This document shows, piece after piece, positions 24,995 through 34,690 of a DNA stretch of 58,273 nucleotides. A program made the translations under genes and the position numbers. The number at the start of each line of letters is the position of its first letter. Within the stretch, counting starts at the first letter, position 1. Source of the DNA: Lachnospiraceae bacterium. GTDB lineage: Bacteria; Bacillota; Clostridia; Lachnospirales; Lachnospiraceae. The DNA is taken from contig JAEELB010000035.1 in the NCBI GenBank assembly GCA_016288705.1, positions 1-58,273 on the forward strand, read 5' to 3'. The notes beneath the pieces are model-generated. The model searched no databases. It was not told where the DNA came from and saw only the letters and a program-made list of their open reading frames with translations.

Positions 24995-26467
24995 ATGATG
25001 TCAAACACAAAAGACAGGATAAACGCCCTCATAACAGCGCTCGATGTGACAAATGAAGATCTTGCGGGCTACGCTGGGTTTGACCGGACAAATGTGAGCC
25101 GGTTAAGGAACGGCTCCCGCAGGATAATACCCGGAAGCAGTACCGTGAGGAAACTGGTAGACGGTATTTACGATTATGCCCGTGAGGAGGGGAAGCTCCA
25201 GACCCTTTCAGATGTGACGGGATTGAGTGGCGACCTCGACGAAACCGCTATGAAGGCAGGCACCCTCCAATGGTTCTTCGAGGGGGAGATGACGGAACTG
25301 ACAGACGTGTCAGCAAGCAGGACCCGTAAAAGAAGGAAGTCCGCAAGGCTCTTTGGCGATAGACTCGACCTGGCGATGAAATGGGCCGGGCTGTCAAATA
25401 TCAGGCTCAGCCGTCTGATGAACGTGGACGCATCCCTGATAAGCCGCTTCAGAACAGGTGTCAGGATGCCAAAGGAGTATTCTGACATCAGTGTCAGCAT
25501 GGTCGGTATCCTGTGGGACAGGATCGTTCAGAATGGCAATGTATCTGAACTGTCCCACTATGTGAATATAAAACCCGACGACGTGGACGAGGGAGTCTTC
25601 GCTGAATGGCTGATGAACCTTGGGGCTGGGGAAAATGTAGAGGTACAGGCTGTACAGAGTCTCCTGGAAACTTTCGATTCCTTTTCCCTTGAGGCTGGGA
25701 CCGCATTACCTTCCTATGAAGATGTGATGAGCCGGGAGGTTGTTGAAACCGAAAGGAATCATTACATCGGCACGGAGGGGGTGAGGCTTGCTGTCATCAG
25801 GTTTCTCTCATCCGTCATCGAAGAGGGGGCCGGGGAAATCTGTCTGTATTCTGATATGAACATGGACTGGATGATCGAAAATAAGGACTTCTTTATGAAG
25901 TGGGCGGTGCTCATGAGCGAATGCGTAAAACGCGGCACCCGGATAAAGATCATTCACAACATAGACCGCAGCATTGCCGAGATGATGGAAGCGATACGGA
26001 GCTGGCTGCCCTTATATATGTCCGGGATGATAGAACCCTATTACTTGGACAGGAGGGAAAAAGAGAGATTTACCCACACTATTTTTCTGTGTCCCGGCCG
26101 TTTTGCTGTAGGATCTATGGCCGTTTCAGGCACTGAGAATGAGGCTGTGTACCATTTCCACAGGGGTGCAGAGCACCTTTCATATTTTGAAAAGGCGTAC
26201 ATGACGCTTTTGTCACAATCGAAGCCGCTTGTGTCTGTTCAGGTTTCAGACAAAGGGGCTTTCCCTAGTGCAACTGTGCTTTCCGATCAGTCGGATGACC
26301 TTTTGTCTGCGGAAATAGCAGTTCCCTTTAACAAGATCAGGATATATGTCACAGATTCACTTGTCCGGATTACCCAATTGGAGCATCAGGAGATATTCTT
26401 CGATTTCACCCATCCTCTTATGTGCCGTGCTTTCAGGTTTTACGCTAGAAGGCTTGGGGAGAGGTGA
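24995..26467 (+). CDS. two-HTH (XRE-like) regulator with uncharacterised C-terminal domain
   Basis: 490 residues. Two lambda-repressor-like helix-turn-helix units: residues about 5-45 ('TNEDLAGYAGFDRTNVSRLRNG') and about 122-162 ('SNIRLSRLMNVDASLISRFRTG'). From about 240 the protein contains a domain found in other clostridial XRE proteins, with 'IKIIHNIDRSIAEMMEAI', 'WLPLYMSGMIEPYYL' and 'HTIFLCPGRFAVG'; its function is unknown and suggests ligand sensing. ATGATG start, AGGG in front. Lies directly upstream of the giant secreted protein gene and is a natural candidate for its control. Confidence 0.75.
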   Translation: MMSNTKDRINALITALDVTNEDLAGYAGFDRTNVSRLRNGSRRIIPGSSTVRKLVDGIYDYAREEGKLQTLSDVTGLSGDLDETAMKAGTLQWFFEGEMTELTDVSASRTRKRRKSARLFGDRLDLAMKWAGLSNIRLSRLMNVDASLISRFRTGVRMPKEYSDISVSMVGILWDRIVQNGNVSELSHYVNIKPDDVDEGVFAEWLMNLGAGENVEVQAVQSLLETFDSFSLEAGTALPSYEDVMSREVVETERNHYIGTEGVRLAVIRFLSSVIEEGAGEICLYSDMNMDWMIENKDFFMKWAVLMSECVKRGTRIKIIHNIDRSIAEMMEAIRSWLPLYMSGMIEPYYLDRREKERFTHTIFLCPGRFAVGSMAVSGTENEAVYHFHRGAEHLSYFEKAYMTLLSQSKPLVSVQVSDKGAFPSATVLSDQSDDLLSAEIAVPFNKIRIYVTDSLVRITQLEHQEIFFDFTHPLMCRAFRFYARRLGER

Positions 26468-26781
26468 TCGGATCGGTCTCAGAAGAGTGTCATTTCTCCG
26501 CATTCACGTCTTAAGTAAAGACAAGTCACATTTATTTCAATGACAAATTAATGTCACGCCCTGTTTTTTGTTTTTCCCGGGACGATAATAGTATTTATAG
26601 TGATCAGACTGGATAAGTGTGATAGAAAAGTGTGATAGAAAATCTTTGTCTTTCGTTATCGATCTTATAACAGTGTAGTGGAACGGAGAACAGTGCCACG
26701 TGAAATATCATCTCGAACCTGTTCCCGGCAGGCAGGCGAAGTTGAGGGATCTTAAGGATAAAGGGAAATGGAGGGAAAAAC
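26468..26781. other. intergenic region upstream of the giant secreted protein
   Basis: 314 bp. It holds a TGACA-aattaa-TGTCA inverted repeat (26541-26556), operator-like, and a perfect tandem copy of a 13-mer GTGTGATAGAAAA (26617-26642). TATAAC near 26668 is a possible -10 but its -35 is poor. GGAGGGAAAAAC supplies the ribosome site. The two repeats are plausible sites for the adjacent regulator. Confidence 0.45.
26617..26642. repeat. tandem 13-bp repeat
   Basis: Two perfect adjacent copies of GTGTGATAGAAAA (26617-26629 and 26630-26642), about 140 bp before the ATG of the giant secreted protein. Confidence 0.8.
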
Positions 26782-29700
26782 ATGAATAAATCAAAACAGA
26801 TAATGAGTATTATCACAGCCGCACTCCTTGTGGCGCAGTTATTTCCGGCGAACACTTTGGCATACAGGGGCGATGCCGGAGATGGGGCAAATGCTGCGGA
26901 GGAGTCTGCCCTGATCGCGGAGGAAGCCTGTAGTAGTGGGATTACAGAGGGAGAAACAGAAGCGCTTTTCCCGGCCGGGGATGCCGAAGGCTGGAAAAAG
27001 ACAGGAGCCAATACGAAGTTTGGCACCGATGGCATAACGAATCCTGCTAGTGGAGCTGGTGGCTGGTGCTATGTCTACTATGGGACATGTGACAAGGAAT
27101 ACACAATCACGACTGGAGTCAAAACCGAGAAGAAGACTATTGGCCCAGTAAAGTACCGTGTGCTGGACAAGGAGACGGATGAATTCAACTATACTACTTT
27201 TAAGGGAAAGACAATGCTCCTTAACAGCGAAAAGGTATTATATAAAGCTATTTTTGATGATTCTAATGGGAGCTATGATTGGGATCATTGTTCTTTGAGG
27301 ACTTCTCTTGATAATGATTTTACAGCCGGATTTACCAAATCTGAGTTGGATGCAGTAACGAGAAGTTATAAAACTGCAAAAGCTGAAAGAGATGGCAATG
27401 GATGGTCAGGGTTAGAAGGAGACATGGGAATCTCCTGGTCTAATAAGATCTTTTTGCTGGATGCCGGTGAAGCAACGAGGGTGAGTTACGGCTTTGCCGA
27501 CAATTCAGCATATGAAAATGTAGAAGGCCATACCTGCCCCGGCAGCGCTGATGATACGCGCGAAAAAAAATCCGTGGATATAAAGAACGGCGAAAACGTG
27601 CCCGCTACATGGTGGCTCAGGAATACTAGCAGACCTAAAAATTCTTTAGTATATTACGCTGGTTACCTGGGAACGGATGGATCCCTGAACAGAGGCGAGC
27701 AGAAGAAGTCTTCAGATATGCAAGGCGTGAGTCCTGCCTTTAACGTCGATCTGTCCAAGATCCTTTTCACTTCGTTGACTTCATTAGGGACTTCGTCAGG
27801 CGCAGGAGCGGTGTACAAACTGACCATGAAAAATCCCGTTAATGATCCTGACACAGAAGGATTTATGGGGGCAGGCTATGTTTACGGCGAAGCGATCCAA
27901 AGGATTGGCAATAGTGTGGTCATCCCGTGGAATGCGGGTGGGAATCCTAACAGGATATCAATCCTCATAACCGATAAGGCTTACGATGCTGGTGATGCCG
28001 TGATCAGGCTGTATGACAGTATAGCCGAACCCGCCGAAGGCGAGGATGAAGGCGTAGGGGGCTTTACTATCCCTTCCGGTTTCAAGTCCACCGATAAGGT
28101 CTATGTAATAGGGGAAATAGCTACTGATGAGATGCATACCGATACTGCGGGCGAGCCACAGCTGGTCAATGCTGCCATTCCCACGGCTGTGACTCCTTCC
28201 AGCAAGGTTTATTTTGATCCCAACGGAACGGAAGCTACAGTGGATACGGAATACTCCACCACCGGTACGAACGGGAAGCTTGCATCTTTACCGACCCCTG
28301 TGAATACAGGCTTTGGGTTCGAGGGCTGGTTCACTCTCCCCAAGGGCGGAGAGCTGATCACAAAAGATACAGTGTTCTATACCGAAGCGACTGTCTATGC
28401 CCATTGGACAAGAAATCCTCACAGGGTTGATTTCAATGCCAACGGTGGAAAGCCCCTGGTTCCGGGATACGGGACCACGGGAGAGGATGGGAAGCTTAAA
28501 TCACTTCCGACTCCTGAATATGACCACTTTGATTTTATGGGATGGTACACTGAAGCGGATGGCGGGGAGCCTGTCACGGAGGGAACCGTCTTCTCGGGGG
28601 ACGCAGAGATCTATGCTCACTGGAGCTACACTGAATATACCGTAACCTTCAATCCCAATGCGGAGGGTGCGACAGTCGATCCCGGATCCGGCAAGACGGG
28701 GGAGGGCTGGGTGCTTGCTTCCCTGCCCAAGCCTGTACTGGAAAAATACGACTTCGAGGGCTGGTTCACTCTCGCTGAGGGTGGCAATCTGGTCACGAAG
28801 GACACCCAGTTCAAAAAGGACACGGAGATCTTCGCACATTGGCATCTCCACACGCCGGTTCTCTGCGGGAAGCATGCCTACCGCACCGGTGAGGCCACGG
28901 CTTCTGTCAGGTTCTATTCTGATTGTGCGGGCAGGTATTATTATATCGTGTCAGAGTCGGAGGAGATTGGATCGAAAGAGGATATCATTGATGATCCTGA
29001 TGTCGAAACGGGAACAATAGATAAAGCCAGTATCATTTATATTGAAAATCCGAAGGGGCTGGGCAAAGGCGCCAGATACCTGCATACCGTGCTAGTTGGG
29101 GATGAATCGGGGTTTACAAGCGACATCCTGACTATACCCATGCCATTTGAGGGTTATTATTTCGATGATTTCGAGGCATATGAAGTCGGGACCTACGTAA
29201 ACCAGTCAGGAAACCCGATGTCCCCGATAAGCCAGGATCATAATGGGAGCGGTAATGAAAACCAGAAGGTTGCTGAAAGGCCTGACGGCAACGGAAAAAT
29301 GCTGAGCCTTGAGTCGAGCAAGCAAAATGATGCCTGGGCCAGCGACCAGGTTGTTTCTTTGAGCGGGATGGTTTCCGAAACAGGAAACGGAACCTATCGG
29401 CTCGAAGGCGATGTGTGCCAGCCTGATGGATATTCTGAGGGTTACAAGCTGGTTTTCGGTTTGAGCGGGAGCATCGCAAGCGGCATCAGATTTTCCGGGG
29501 ACGGGATATACCTGAACAGCTCAAATGCTCAGACAAAAGGAGAAAAGCTCCATGATGCGGTTCCCGGCGAGTGGTACCATGTAAGGATTGATTACCAATA
29601 TCCCGAAAAGGCGATGTCGGTCTGGATCAATGGGGAAAAGGTCGTTACGGATGAGGATTCGGGTAACTGTTTTTCACATATATGGCTTAGCCCCGGAAAC

Positions 29701-32700
29701 CGCGGGAACGTACATCAATGTTATCGCGCCCTCTATGACAATATTGGCTTTACCTTTATTCCCGAAAGTGAAGATCCGCCCGGACCTGATGACCCTGTCA
29801 CAATTAATCCCGTGATCGAAATGGAGGGCTGGACATACGGCGACGAGCCTCATTCCCCGACCCTCACCGAGGGAAGCAATCCGGGCAACGGAACTGTCAC
29901 CTGGAGATACAAGGTGAAGGGGGAACCGGACAGCACCTATGCGAAAGAGGTGCCCGAAAATGCCGGCGAGTATACCGTGAAAGCAGAGGTTGCGGCTTCA
30001 GGCAATTATTCGAGTGGCACTGCTGAAAAGGATTTCACTATCGGTAGGAGGCCAGTAACGGGTGCGGTGATCGTCCTTTCCGGAAATACTTTTGTCTTCA
30101 ACGGGATGAAACAGACCGTGAGCGTGAGCAAGGTCACGCTTGAAGGAAAGGATCTCACGCCTGACAAGGATTACTCTGTGTCCGGAACTCTGGAGGCTGT
30201 TGAAAAGGGCGATTACAAGGTGACGGTCACGGGCCAGGGGAACTACAAGGATTCAGTGGATTCCTATTGGCACATCATTGGGGAAGAAGACCACATAGTA
30301 CACTTCAACGCCAGGGGCGGGTCCCTTGATATGGAGGAAAAGTCAGTGACCACGGGCGAAGCCTACGGTGATCTCCCGACTCCGGCGAGGGAGGGCTATC
30401 GGTTCGATGGGTGGTTTGCCGAGGACTACGAGGCAGAAAAATATGTAAAAGTGGAAGAGGATACTGATTACTGGCATAGCGATTATTATCTCCTCCGTAT
30501 CTCTCCCCTTGCAGATTGGGATAATGGCGGCCACTTCATGAATGGGAATGTCCTGGGTTTTGATGTGACATTTGAAGGCGCAAAGCCTGTGCGTGCTGAT
30601 ATAAATGACTGTGATACGACCGGTGATCCCCTGGTCGAGGGGACGGATTATGCCATCACAGGAAACAGCATTTCCGGCAGAGTGGTTTTAAACGGGAATC
30701 ACAACCTTAACCGGTATACGTTCCTGGATATCAATTTTACGGCAGAGTCTGCGGACTTCGATCATACCATCCACTATTTCCGGGTGTTCGATAGCAATGA
30801 TGGACTTGTCACCAAGGACACTGTAGTGAGTGCTTCTTCTGACCACACCCTTTATGCCGGCTGGTATAAATTGGGGTCAAAGTCTGATGAAGGAAAGAAT
30901 GGCATATACTTTGTGGACGATGATGGAAATGAGACCACGTCGTACAGCACGACCTTCACCGGCACCGCCATTAAGCCGGAGGTACGGGTATACGACAATG
31001 GCCGCCTCCTGTCCGCAGACAGGGATTACAGCTTATCCTATAAGAATAATAAGAACGCTTACACTCTGATGCCTGAAAAAGAAGGCTTTAATGCGAAGAA
31101 AGCGCCCCTTGCGGCGGTGAAACTTAAAGGGAAATATGCCGGGAAGCACGAGGCATACTTCGTGATAAACCCTGTGGATATAGCTGATGTGGACGGCAGT
31201 GATATGTCGGCGGCGTATACCGGGAAGCCACAACTGCCGAAGGTAGTTCTTACCTATGGGAAGCTAAAGCTGAAGAGCCCTAAGGATTTCAGCTTCGTTT
31301 GTGATCCTGCCGAGTGCACAGAACCCGGAAGCTACAAAGTGGTCATCACCGGAGCCGCCGGAAAAACAATCGGCGCATCAGGCGGCACGGGAGATTTCTA
31401 CGGTACGAGGAATCTTTCCTTTACAATCGCCAAAGAGGGCTCGGTCCCTGTGTCGAAGCTCAAGATAATGCTGGATAAGAAGTCATATGCCTTCTCTGGC
31501 AGCCAGATAAAGCCTCAGGTCACCATTAATGGCCTGACAGAGGGCACTGATTATTCCCTGACATATGGAGAAAACAAGGCAGTGGGAACAGGCTATGTAA
31601 AGATTACGGGAAAAGGCAGTTATGAAGGCTCAAGGACCGAATACTTTGCCATCACAGGGATTTCCATGAAGAAAGTGAAGATACAGTCTGCGCCCGAAGA
31701 CAAGACCTTCACGGGCAAAGAGCAGGTCCAGACCGGATATTCCCTCACCGACCCCGCAGGAACAGTTCTCGTTGAGGGCAAGCACTATTCCGTTTCCTAC
31801 CTGAATAACCTGAATGCCGGAAAGGCCGCCATTGTATTCACTGGAATCCCCAAAAACGGCTGCGAGGGAACTCTGGTCAAGAACTTCAAGATCCTGCCCC
31901 GCTCGATAAATGATGAGGGGATCTCAATTCAGGGCTATATGTCCGTGCCTTTCGTGGCGGGGGGCGCAGTGCCTGTTCCAAGGGTGACCTGTGATGGGAA
32001 AGATCTCATCGAGGGAGTGGACTTTACCCTGAAATACAATGGAAATAAGGCTGTTTCAGAGAAAATACCCGAGGTGTGTGCCGCAGGCGGGGAGTCGGAA
32101 GCTGATTCGACCGGTGATGAAGATATTATAGCCGCCGGAGCTGTAGCAGGTGCCCAGCCAACCTACACGGTCACAGGTATAGGAAATTTCACCGGAGCAT
32201 CTGCTCCTGTCTCTTTCAGCATAAACCGCGCGTCCTTAAGTGGCGGAACCGTGTTCGTATACGCTCCTGACCTGGCCTATAGCAATAAGAGCAACAATTT
32301 CAAGCAGAAGGTGAGGCTGATCGGTGCGGACGGCAAGGTTCTGACCGAAAAGAAGGATTATACGCTCAAGTACTACCTCGGAAACATATCTGAAGGAAAC
32401 GAGATCGAGGATAAGGCTACCGTGCCCGAAGGTTCCGTGATCAAAGTGAAGGCGATTGCCATGGAAGGCGGGAACTATACGGACTCTATCACCGCATCCT
32501 TTAAACTCGTTAATAAAGACGCTGTGAAGGATATAAGCAAGGCGAAGGTTGTGGTACCGCCTCAGGAGCACACCGGGAATCCCGTGACCCTGGAAAGCTC
32601 CGGCATCACGGTCACTCTGAATGGCGGATCATTGACACTCCTCGGCAGCTCTGATCCTGATAACAGGGACGGATATAAGATCGTGTCTTATCACAACAAC

Positions 32701-32832
32701 GTGAGCCAGGGCAGTGCTGTGGCGATCCTTAAAGGCTGCGGAACCGTCAGCGGCGTAAAGGCCGTGAAGTTCAGGATAGGAAAGGACGTGATCTCCACTG
32801 TGGAGAAAGTGTCTGAACCACTTGAGAAATAA
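26782..32832 (+). CDS. giant secreted repeat protein (DUF6273, InlB, LamG-like, MBG domains)
   Basis: 2016 residues. Signal peptide (about 1-27). DUF6273 region (about 123-325, ending 'GVSPAFNVDLS'). Three InlB_B repeats (about 474-690, each ending 'YAHW' or 'FAHW'). A concanavalin/LamG-like domain (about 790-993, 'VPGEWYHVRIDYQYPEKAMSV'). An MBG-type Ig domain (about 1008-1087). A fourth InlB repeat (about 1171-1362) is split by some 120 inserted residues. The C-terminal 650 residues are further MBG-like units with 'FTGTAIKPEV'-type starts. No LPXTG, SLH or other anchor is visible, so it is probably released or held non-covalently. A strong terminator follows. Confidence 0.88.
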   Translation: MNKSKQIMSIITAALLVAQLFPANTLAYRGDAGDGANAAEESALIAEEACSSGITEGETEALFPAGDAEGWKKTGANTKFGTDGITNPASGAGGWCYVYYGTCDKEYTITTGVKTEKKTIGPVKYRVLDKETDEFNYTTFKGKTMLLNSEKVLYKAIFDDSNGSYDWDHCSLRTSLDNDFTAGFTKSELDAVTRSYKTAKAERDGNGWSGLEGDMGISWSNKIFLLDAGEATRVSYGFADNSAYENVEGHTCPGSADDTREKKSVDIKNGENVPATWWLRNTSRPKNSLVYYAGYLGTDGSLNRGEQKKSSDMQGVSPAFNVDLSKILFTSLTSLGTSSGAGAVYKLTMKNPVNDPDTEGFMGAGYVYGEAIQRIGNSVVIPWNAGGNPNRISILITDKAYDAGDAVIRLYDSIAEPAEGEDEGVGGFTIPSGFKSTDKVYVIGEIATDEMHTDTAGEPQLVNAAIPTAVTPSSKVYFDPNGTEATVDTEYSTTGTNGKLASLPTPVNTGFGFEGWFTLPKGGELITKDTVFYTEATVYAHWTRNPHRVDFNANGGKPLVPGYGTTGEDGKLKSLPTPEYDHFDFMGWYTEADGGEPVTEGTVFSGDAEIYAHWSYTEYTVTFNPNAEGATVDPGSGKTGEGWVLASLPKPVLEKYDFEGWFTLAEGGNLVTKDTQFKKDTEIFAHWHLHTPVLCGKHAYRTGEATASVRFYSDCAGRYYYIVSESEEIGSKEDIIDDPDVETGTIDKASIIYIENPKGLGKGARYLHTVLVGDESGFTSDILTIPMPFEGYYFDDFEAYEVGTYVNQSGNPMSPISQDHNGSGNENQKVAERPDGNGKMLSLESSKQNDAWASDQVVSLSGMVSETGNGTYRLEGDVCQPDGYSEGYKLVFGLSGSIASGIRFSGDGIYLNSSNAQTKGEKLHDAVPGEWYHVRIDYQYPEKAMSVWINGEKVVTDEDSGNCFSHIWLSPGNRGNVHQCYRALYDNIGFTFIPESEDPPGPDDPVTINPVIEMEGWTYGDEPHSPTLTEGSNPGNGTVTWRYKVKGEPDSTYAKEVPENAGEYTVKAEVAASGNYSSGTAEKDFTIGRRPVTGAVIVLSGNTFVFNGMKQTVSVSKVTLEGKDLTPDKDYSVSGTLEAVEKGDYKVTVTGQGNYKDSVDSYWHIIGEEDHIVHFNARGGSLDMEEKSVTTGEAYGDLPTPAREGYRFDGWFAEDYEAEKYVKVEEDTDYWHSDYYLLRISPLADWDNGGHFMNGNVLGFDVTFEGAKPVRADINDCDTTGDPLVEGTDYAITGNSISGRVVLNGNHNLNRYTFLDINFTAESADFDHTIHYFRVFDSNDGLVTKDTVVSASSDHTLYAGWYKLGSKSDEGKNGIYFVDDDGNETTSYSTTFTGTAIKPEVRVYDNGRLLSADRDYSLSYKNNKNAYTLMPEKEGFNAKKAPLAAVKLKGKYAGKHEAYFVINPVDIADVDGSDMSAAYTGKPQLPKVVLTYGKLKLKSPKDFSFVCDPAECTEPGSYKVVITGAAGKTIGASGGTGDFYGTRNLSFTIAKEGSVPVSKLKIMLDKKSYAFSGSQIKPQVTINGLTEGTDYSLTYGENKAVGTGYVKITGKGSYEGSRTEYFAITGISMKKVKIQSAPEDKTFTGKEQVQTGYSLTDPAGTVLVEGKHYSVSYLNNLNAGKAAIVFTGIPKNGCEGTLVKNFKILPRSINDEGISIQGYMSVPFVAGGAVPVPRVTCDGKDLIEGVDFTLKYNGNKAVSEKIPEVCAAGGESEADSTGDEDIIAAGAVAGAQPTYTVTGIGNFTGASAPVSFSINRASLSGGTVFVYAPDLAYSNKSNNFKQKVRLIGADGKVLTEKKDYTLKYYLGNISEGNEIEDKATVPEGSVIKVKAIAMEGGNYTDSITASFKLVNKDAVKDISKAKVVVPPQEHTGNPVTLESSGITVTLNGGSLTLLGSSDPDNRDGYKIVSYHNNVSQGSAVAILKGCGTVSGVKAVKFRIGKDVISTVEKVSEPLEK

Positions 32833-32863
32833 AGGATGATAGGGTAGCGTCACGGTTCCATTC

Positions 32864-32889
32864 ACCGCCACTCCGAAAGGGGTGGCGGT
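32864..32889 (+). terminator. terminator after the giant secreted protein gene
   Basis: ACCGCCACTCC-GAAA-GGGGTGGCGGT: 11-bp stem with one T-G wobble and a GAAA tetraloop, then TTCATTTATCC. 31 nt after the stop codon. Confidence 0.8.
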
Positions 32890-33186
32890 TTCATTTATCC
32901 ATCTGCCGGTATAGTCGGATCCGTAGAAAAATGTGAATTCTGTTCAACGGATCTCGTTGAGTCGACTGCATTGCGATCGGGCATGCAGCGATCGAATTCC
33001 GGGGTTTGCGCTTTTGAGTTTTCCTCCCGTGTGGGAGGAGGATATGATCGGTGCTTTTTCGTTGGAAACGGCGCATTCACCGATAAAAGCGCAGGAATCC
33101 GCATTTTTATCGGGTGGAAGAGGCCGCCGCGAGAAGAGCGGACCCGAGACCGGGAAGACAAAGAAAGGGGTAGTAAAAATGAACCG
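32890..33186. other. stretch between terminator and nuclease-like gene
   Basis: About 300 bp with open frames on both strands but no recognisable protein. It may hold the decayed 5' part of the following gene. AAGGGG at 33165-33170 is a good ribosome site, but the ATG it serves (33179) is out of frame with the conserved domain. Confidence 0.3.
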
Positions 33187-33567
33187 ATGGGATTTGCTGC
33201 GGATGCTCCCGAATACTATTCCGACAACGGCGTCCGCGTCCGTTCGAAATCGGAGATAATCATCGCGAACATGCTTGAGAATACAGGAGTTCCTTATAAA
33301 TATGAGTGTCCGCTCGATCTTGCCGCAAAAGGCACTGTGAGCCCGGATTTCACCTGCCTGAATGTCAGAACCAGAAAAGAGTACATATGGGAACATTTTG
33401 GAATGATGGATGATGAAGAATATGCAAATAAGAACGTTCAGAAGATCAATGCATATGAGGAAAAAGGTTATATATGCGGCGTTAATCTGATCATGACCTT
33501 TGAGACATCCAGAGTCCCGGTAAACACGAATGTGGTAAGGGAGATGATCGAGCGTTTTCTTCTGTGA
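33187..33567 (+). pseudogene. 5'-truncated nuclease-like gene
   Basis: The conserved part begins at 'APEYYSDNGVRVRSKSE' and runs 'IPYKYE'-like, 'PDF', 'IWEHFGMMDDEEYANK', 'NLIMTFET' to the end. The PD...WEH spacing is that of a restriction-endonuclease-like fold. Relatives in clostridia are, as I recall, about 300 residues and carry a further N-terminal half; here only about 127 residues are in frame from the ATG at 33187, though the frame is open back to 32971. The only good ribosome site points to an ATG (33179) in another frame. Most likely a truncated or frameshifted remnant; a short functional version is possible. Confidence 0.55.
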
Positions 33568-33684
33568 GGCGCACACCGAAGTCATATCGCGGATGAGCTG
33601 GAAGGCATTGCCCCGCAGGGACCGGATGAACAGAGAAGTCATTATGCTGCGGGACCCGGCCGGGAAAATCTGCTGATGCTGTCC

Positions 33685-33715
33685 GTTTCCGATTGTTTAT
33701 GGAAACAGTTTTTCG
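33685..33715 (+). terminator. hairpin with T-run downstream of the nuclease-like gene
   Basis: GTTTCC (33685-33690) pairs with GGAAAC (33701-33706), then AGTTTTTCG. Six-bp stem with a 10-nt loop, moderate. Confidence 0.45.
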
Positions 33716-33842
33716 TTTGTGTTATTATGGTACAGATTTAAGTGATTGATGAAGTGCAGCCTGATGAGCGCGTGAGATACGTGTCCGGTTGAATGATGAA
33801 GCATTGCCGGATGATTGAATGGCTTGACCGGTTAAGGAGAAT

Positions 33843-34649
33843 ATGAAAAAGACTTTGATCCTGGCGCTGGTCCTGTCTCTTATCCTGACAGGATGCGGCG
33901 CAGTAAATTCAGAGACTCATGCGGGTACGACCGGAGAGTCTGCGGGAGAGTCCCGGTCCGGAGAGTCCGGGCAGGATAATAATGACTATTCTGCAACGAG
34001 CGAAGTGAGTCCTTCCGGGACTTCCGCAGGAGCGGAAGGAACATCCGGTGATAAGCCTGCAGGGCAGGAAGGACACGGCGGACAGAACGCTGCCGGGACT
34101 GCTTCGGGCGAGGGAAGATCTGATGAGAAGCCCGCAGGGCAGGCGGGATCTGCTGATCCGAAGTCCTCAGAGACTTCCTCCGGCTGGGAGGGAGAGGTCT
34201 ATGAATTGATCCCCGACCGGGAAACGGACGAGAATTCTTATGGTTCAGAGTCTCTGAACTATGATGCCTCCCAATATACATATGTAGCCGAAGGTGAGTA
34301 TTACTACGATGTGGCGAGTGTCGTCCTGTACCTGGATGAGTACGGAGAATTGCCGGACAATTATATTACAAAAGACGAGGCCCGGGATCTCGGATGGCAG
34401 GGGGGCTCCGTAGAACAGTTTGTGGACGGCGCTGCCATCGGAGGAGATTATTTCGGGAATTACGAAGGACTTCTTCCCAAAAACAAATATCATGAATGCG
34501 ACATAGATACCGAGGGGTACAAGTCGAGGGGGTCACGCAGGCTGATCTATTCCGATGACGGGAAATACTATTACACTACGGATCATTACGGTTCTTTTAC
34601 GGAACTGACCGTGCCCCAGTGTGAGAAGATGCTCGATAAAGCCCGTTGA
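33843..34649 (+). CDS. barnase-like ribonuclease lipoprotein
   Basis: 268 residues. Lipobox 'LTGCG' (Cys at residue 18), a long Gly/Ser/Glu-rich linker (about 20-115), then a barnase/RNase Sa domain (about 153-265): 'YGELPDNYITKDEARDLGW', 'IGGDYFGNYEGLLP', 'HECDID', 'SRRLIYSDDG', 'TTDHYGSF'. The catalytic Glu (E73), an Arg (R87) and His (H102) of barnase have counterparts. The usual R59 ('NREG') is Tyr here. Extracellular, lipid-anchored RNase. No barstar is seen in the window. AAGGAG precedes the ATG. Confidence 0.85.
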   Translation: MKKTLILALVLSLILTGCGAVNSETHAGTTGESAGESRSGESGQDNNDYSATSEVSPSGTSAGAEGTSGDKPAGQEGHGGQNAAGTASGEGRSDEKPAGQAGSADPKSSETSSGWEGEVYELIPDRETDENSYGSESLNYDASQYTYVAEGEYYYDVASVVLYLDEYGELPDNYITKDEARDLGWQGGSVEQFVDGAAIGGDYFGNYEGLLPKNKYHECDIDTEGYKSRGSRRLIYSDDGKYYYTTDHYGSFTELTVPQCEKMLDKAR

Positions 34650-34690
34650 TCTTTCAAAAGGGATGATGATAAGCGACAGAGAGGCATATT

